NCBI GenBank assembly: GCA_002718285.1
Contig: PBAR01000011.1
Location: 91,363-137,389 of the forward strand
Direction of reading: 5' to 3'
From: Fidelibacterota bacterium
GTDB taxonomy: Bacteria > Marinisomatota > Marinisomatia > Marinisomatales > UBA1611
Length of the DNA: 46,027 nt
A program made the translations under genes and the position numbers. Shown here in pieces: positions 45,977-46,027 of this stretch. The first letter of the stretch is position 1, and every line of letters starts with the position of its first letter. The notes under the pieces are model-generated. The model ran no database searches. It had not been told where the DNA came from and was given only the letters and a program-made list of their open reading frames with translations.

Positions 45977-46027
45977 ATGCCTAAAGGGAAAACAAGTTAT
46001 AAAGATGCCGGTGTAGATATTGATGCT
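45977..46027 (+). CDS. purM: Phosphoribosylformylglycinamidine cyclo-ligase, first 17 codons
   Basis: The last 51 bases open a frame that reads MPKGKTSYKDAGVDIDA. SYKDAGVDIDA is the conserved N-terminus of PurM (AIR synthetase), the enzyme acting just after PurL in purine synthesis. The gene starts six bases after the thioesterase stop and continues beyond the window edge. Confidence 0.85.
   Translation, partial: MPKGKTSYKDAGVDIDA

Overview
The window looks like a chromosomal piece of an AT-rich, Gram-negative marine bacterium of the FCB group. The best guess is Candidatus Marinimicrobia (Neomarinimicrobiota, SAR406) or a close relative. The pointers are carboxypeptidase-regulatory-domain TonB receptors, a PorV/PorQ-family barrel, large exported proteins with FN3 and FlgD/T9SS-like C-terminal domains, an archaeal-type ProS, and frequent TTG/GTG starts. 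The taxonomy is inferred from gene types only. I see no rRNA, tRNA, CRISPR array, insertion sequence or phage gene. No gene-free stretch exceeds about 230 bases; the longest, 4096-4323 between divergent proS and the SpoU methyltransferase gene, holds nothing I can name.

Layout: (1) 1-4095, minus strand: proS, recO, a rhomboid protease and a motA-type stator gene cut by the window edge. (2) 4324-10752, plus strand: a SpoU methyltransferase, then a tightly packed, mostly overlapping cell-envelope operon (CPBP protease, MgtE, family-2 glycosyltransferase, DUF3108-like protein, small membrane protein, a degenerate AroQ-fold protein, an M23 peptidase) ending in a bidirectional terminator. (3) 18348-10766, minus strand: a GC-richer operon with a good sigma70-like promoter encoding a TonB-dependent receptor, a 1101-residue exported protein and a PorV/PorQ barrel. 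(4) 21267-18453, minus strand: a compact operon of a one-domain asparaginase, an ArsC-family protein whose catalytic cysteine codon is an in-frame TGA followed by a SECIS-like hairpin (a probable selenoprotein), an EEP-fold lipoprotein and an unknown envelope protein. (5) 21420-39088, plus strand: a 17.6-kb locus of two paralogous TonB receptors, two DUF3604 (PHP-like) proteins, an AmiE-like serine hydrolase, NamZ (exo-N-acetylmuramidase) and two paralogous exported FN3/FlgD proteins. (6) 41384-39104, minus strand: an iodotyrosine-deiodinase-like flavoprotein and a sulfatase. (7) 41579-46027, plus strand: a PGPGW membrane protein and a purine operon, purA-purL-hotdog thioesterase-purM (cut by the edge).

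How they may work together: region 5 has the layout of a nutrient-scavenging locus, with receptors and surface proteins for capture and exported enzymes for breakdown. NamZ next to an AmiE-like hydrolase points to muropeptides or other amino-sugar polymers as substrate. The two most striking observations are the probable selenocysteine ArsC protein (20398-20751) and this peptidoglycan-scavenging-like locus with paired DUF3604 enzymes.
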